From positions 79,652-143,651 of the forward strand of contig SCEG01000003.1 of assembly GCA_004102805.1 (NCBI GenBank): a DNA stretch of 64,000 bases, read 5' to 3'. This document shows positions 63,729 to 64,000 of this stretch, one piece after another. The stretch is from Muribaculaceae bacterium Isolate-002 (NCI) (GTDB lineage Bacteria > Bacteroidota > Bacteroidia > Bacteroidales > Muribaculaceae). Made by a program: the position numbers and the translations under genes. The notes beneath the pieces are model-generated. The model made no database searches. It saw only the letters and a program-made list of their open reading frames with translations, and was not told the origin of the DNA. Each line of letters starts with the position of its first letter. Position 1 is the stretch's first letter.

Positions 63729-64000
63729 TTTTTGTAAATGCGTTTAGATTGATTATTAAGTAAGTAAAAAGTCAGAGAAATGAAATGATGCAACTTTTCA
63801 GTGACAGCCACATGATAATGAACCGTCATTTAATTAAAACAAAGATATGTCAATAAATACAAAAAAGCCACGGCTCTTTCATTTAAAAAAGTCTTGTGCT
63901 TCCGAAAAGCCTGTTATTTTATAGCGGGGGAAGTCTGAATGGGAAAGGGTGATTTTCGCATTCATTTCTCTGATTTTCAATAAAATAAGTGGTATAAAAA

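Noticed and set aside
1..64000. CRISPR array or further DGR variable repeats
   Set aside because: No regularly spaced identical repeats seen, and only one VR matches the template in this window.

Overview
The window is a Bacteroidota chromosome segment, most likely from the order Bacteroidales and plausibly a Muribaculaceae-type gut bacterium. The support is the promoter style (TTG or TTTG, then 19-20 bp, then TAnnTTTG), found in front of several genes on both sides of the junction, the host gene set (yceD-rpmF-fabH-era-der, tandem rhomboids, LpxL-like acyltransferase, HU), and a secreted protein with a type IX secretion-like C-terminal tail. The family-level name is an inference.

Bases 1 to about 42,070 are the right-hand part of a large tailed-phage prophage; its left end lies outside the window. 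It ends with a reverse-strand tyrosine integrase whose far side abuts the 3' end of tRNA-Phe(GAA), the likely attachment site. From left to right: a large tail or adhesin protein with a diversity-generating retroelement (DGR: target with variable repeat, Avd, template repeat, reverse transcriptase); tail, baseplate and fibre genes (5.6-14.4 kb); ThyX-like thymidylate synthase and a B12-dependent ribonucleotide reductase (14.5-17.5 kb); a recombination and replication block (17.7-34.1 kb) with NinB-like protein, gp32-like SSB, SbcD/SbcC-like pair, RuvC-like resolvase, ECF-like sigma factor, DnaB-like helicase, Toprim primase, a C-family DNA polymerase in two pieces, a PIF1-like helicase between the pieces, guanylate kinase and a DnaQ-like exonuclease; then terminase small subunit, lysis genes, a reverse-strand lipoprotein, terminase large subunit and a probable head-tail adaptor (34.2-40.4 kb).

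Two systems stand out. First, the DGR is complete. By hand alignment 19 of 20 template/variable mismatches fall on template adenines, the variable copy has one extra AAC-derived codon, a perfect 11-bp hairpin follows the variable repeat, and the template repeat is open in frame with the reverse transcriptase. Second, the replicative polymerase is fractured immediately before its PDVDND catalytic motif. The 75 residues ending the N-half and the 32 residues starting the C-half resemble the two halves of a split intein in which the residues needed for splicing are replaced. A splicing-dead split intein acting as an assembly domain is a testable hypothesis.

From 42.07 kb onward the sequence is ordinary host chromosome: tRNA-Phe; yceD-rpmF-fabH; era; der; a reverse-strand acyltransferase-mtaB pair; an M3 peptidase; HU; two rhomboids with an EEP-family protein; a 5'-nucleotidase; two identical tRNA-Arg(ACG) genes; a secreted protein; metY-bioB; and a LytS/LytTR two-component pair with a direct repeat upstream of its promoter that looks like an autoregulatory site.
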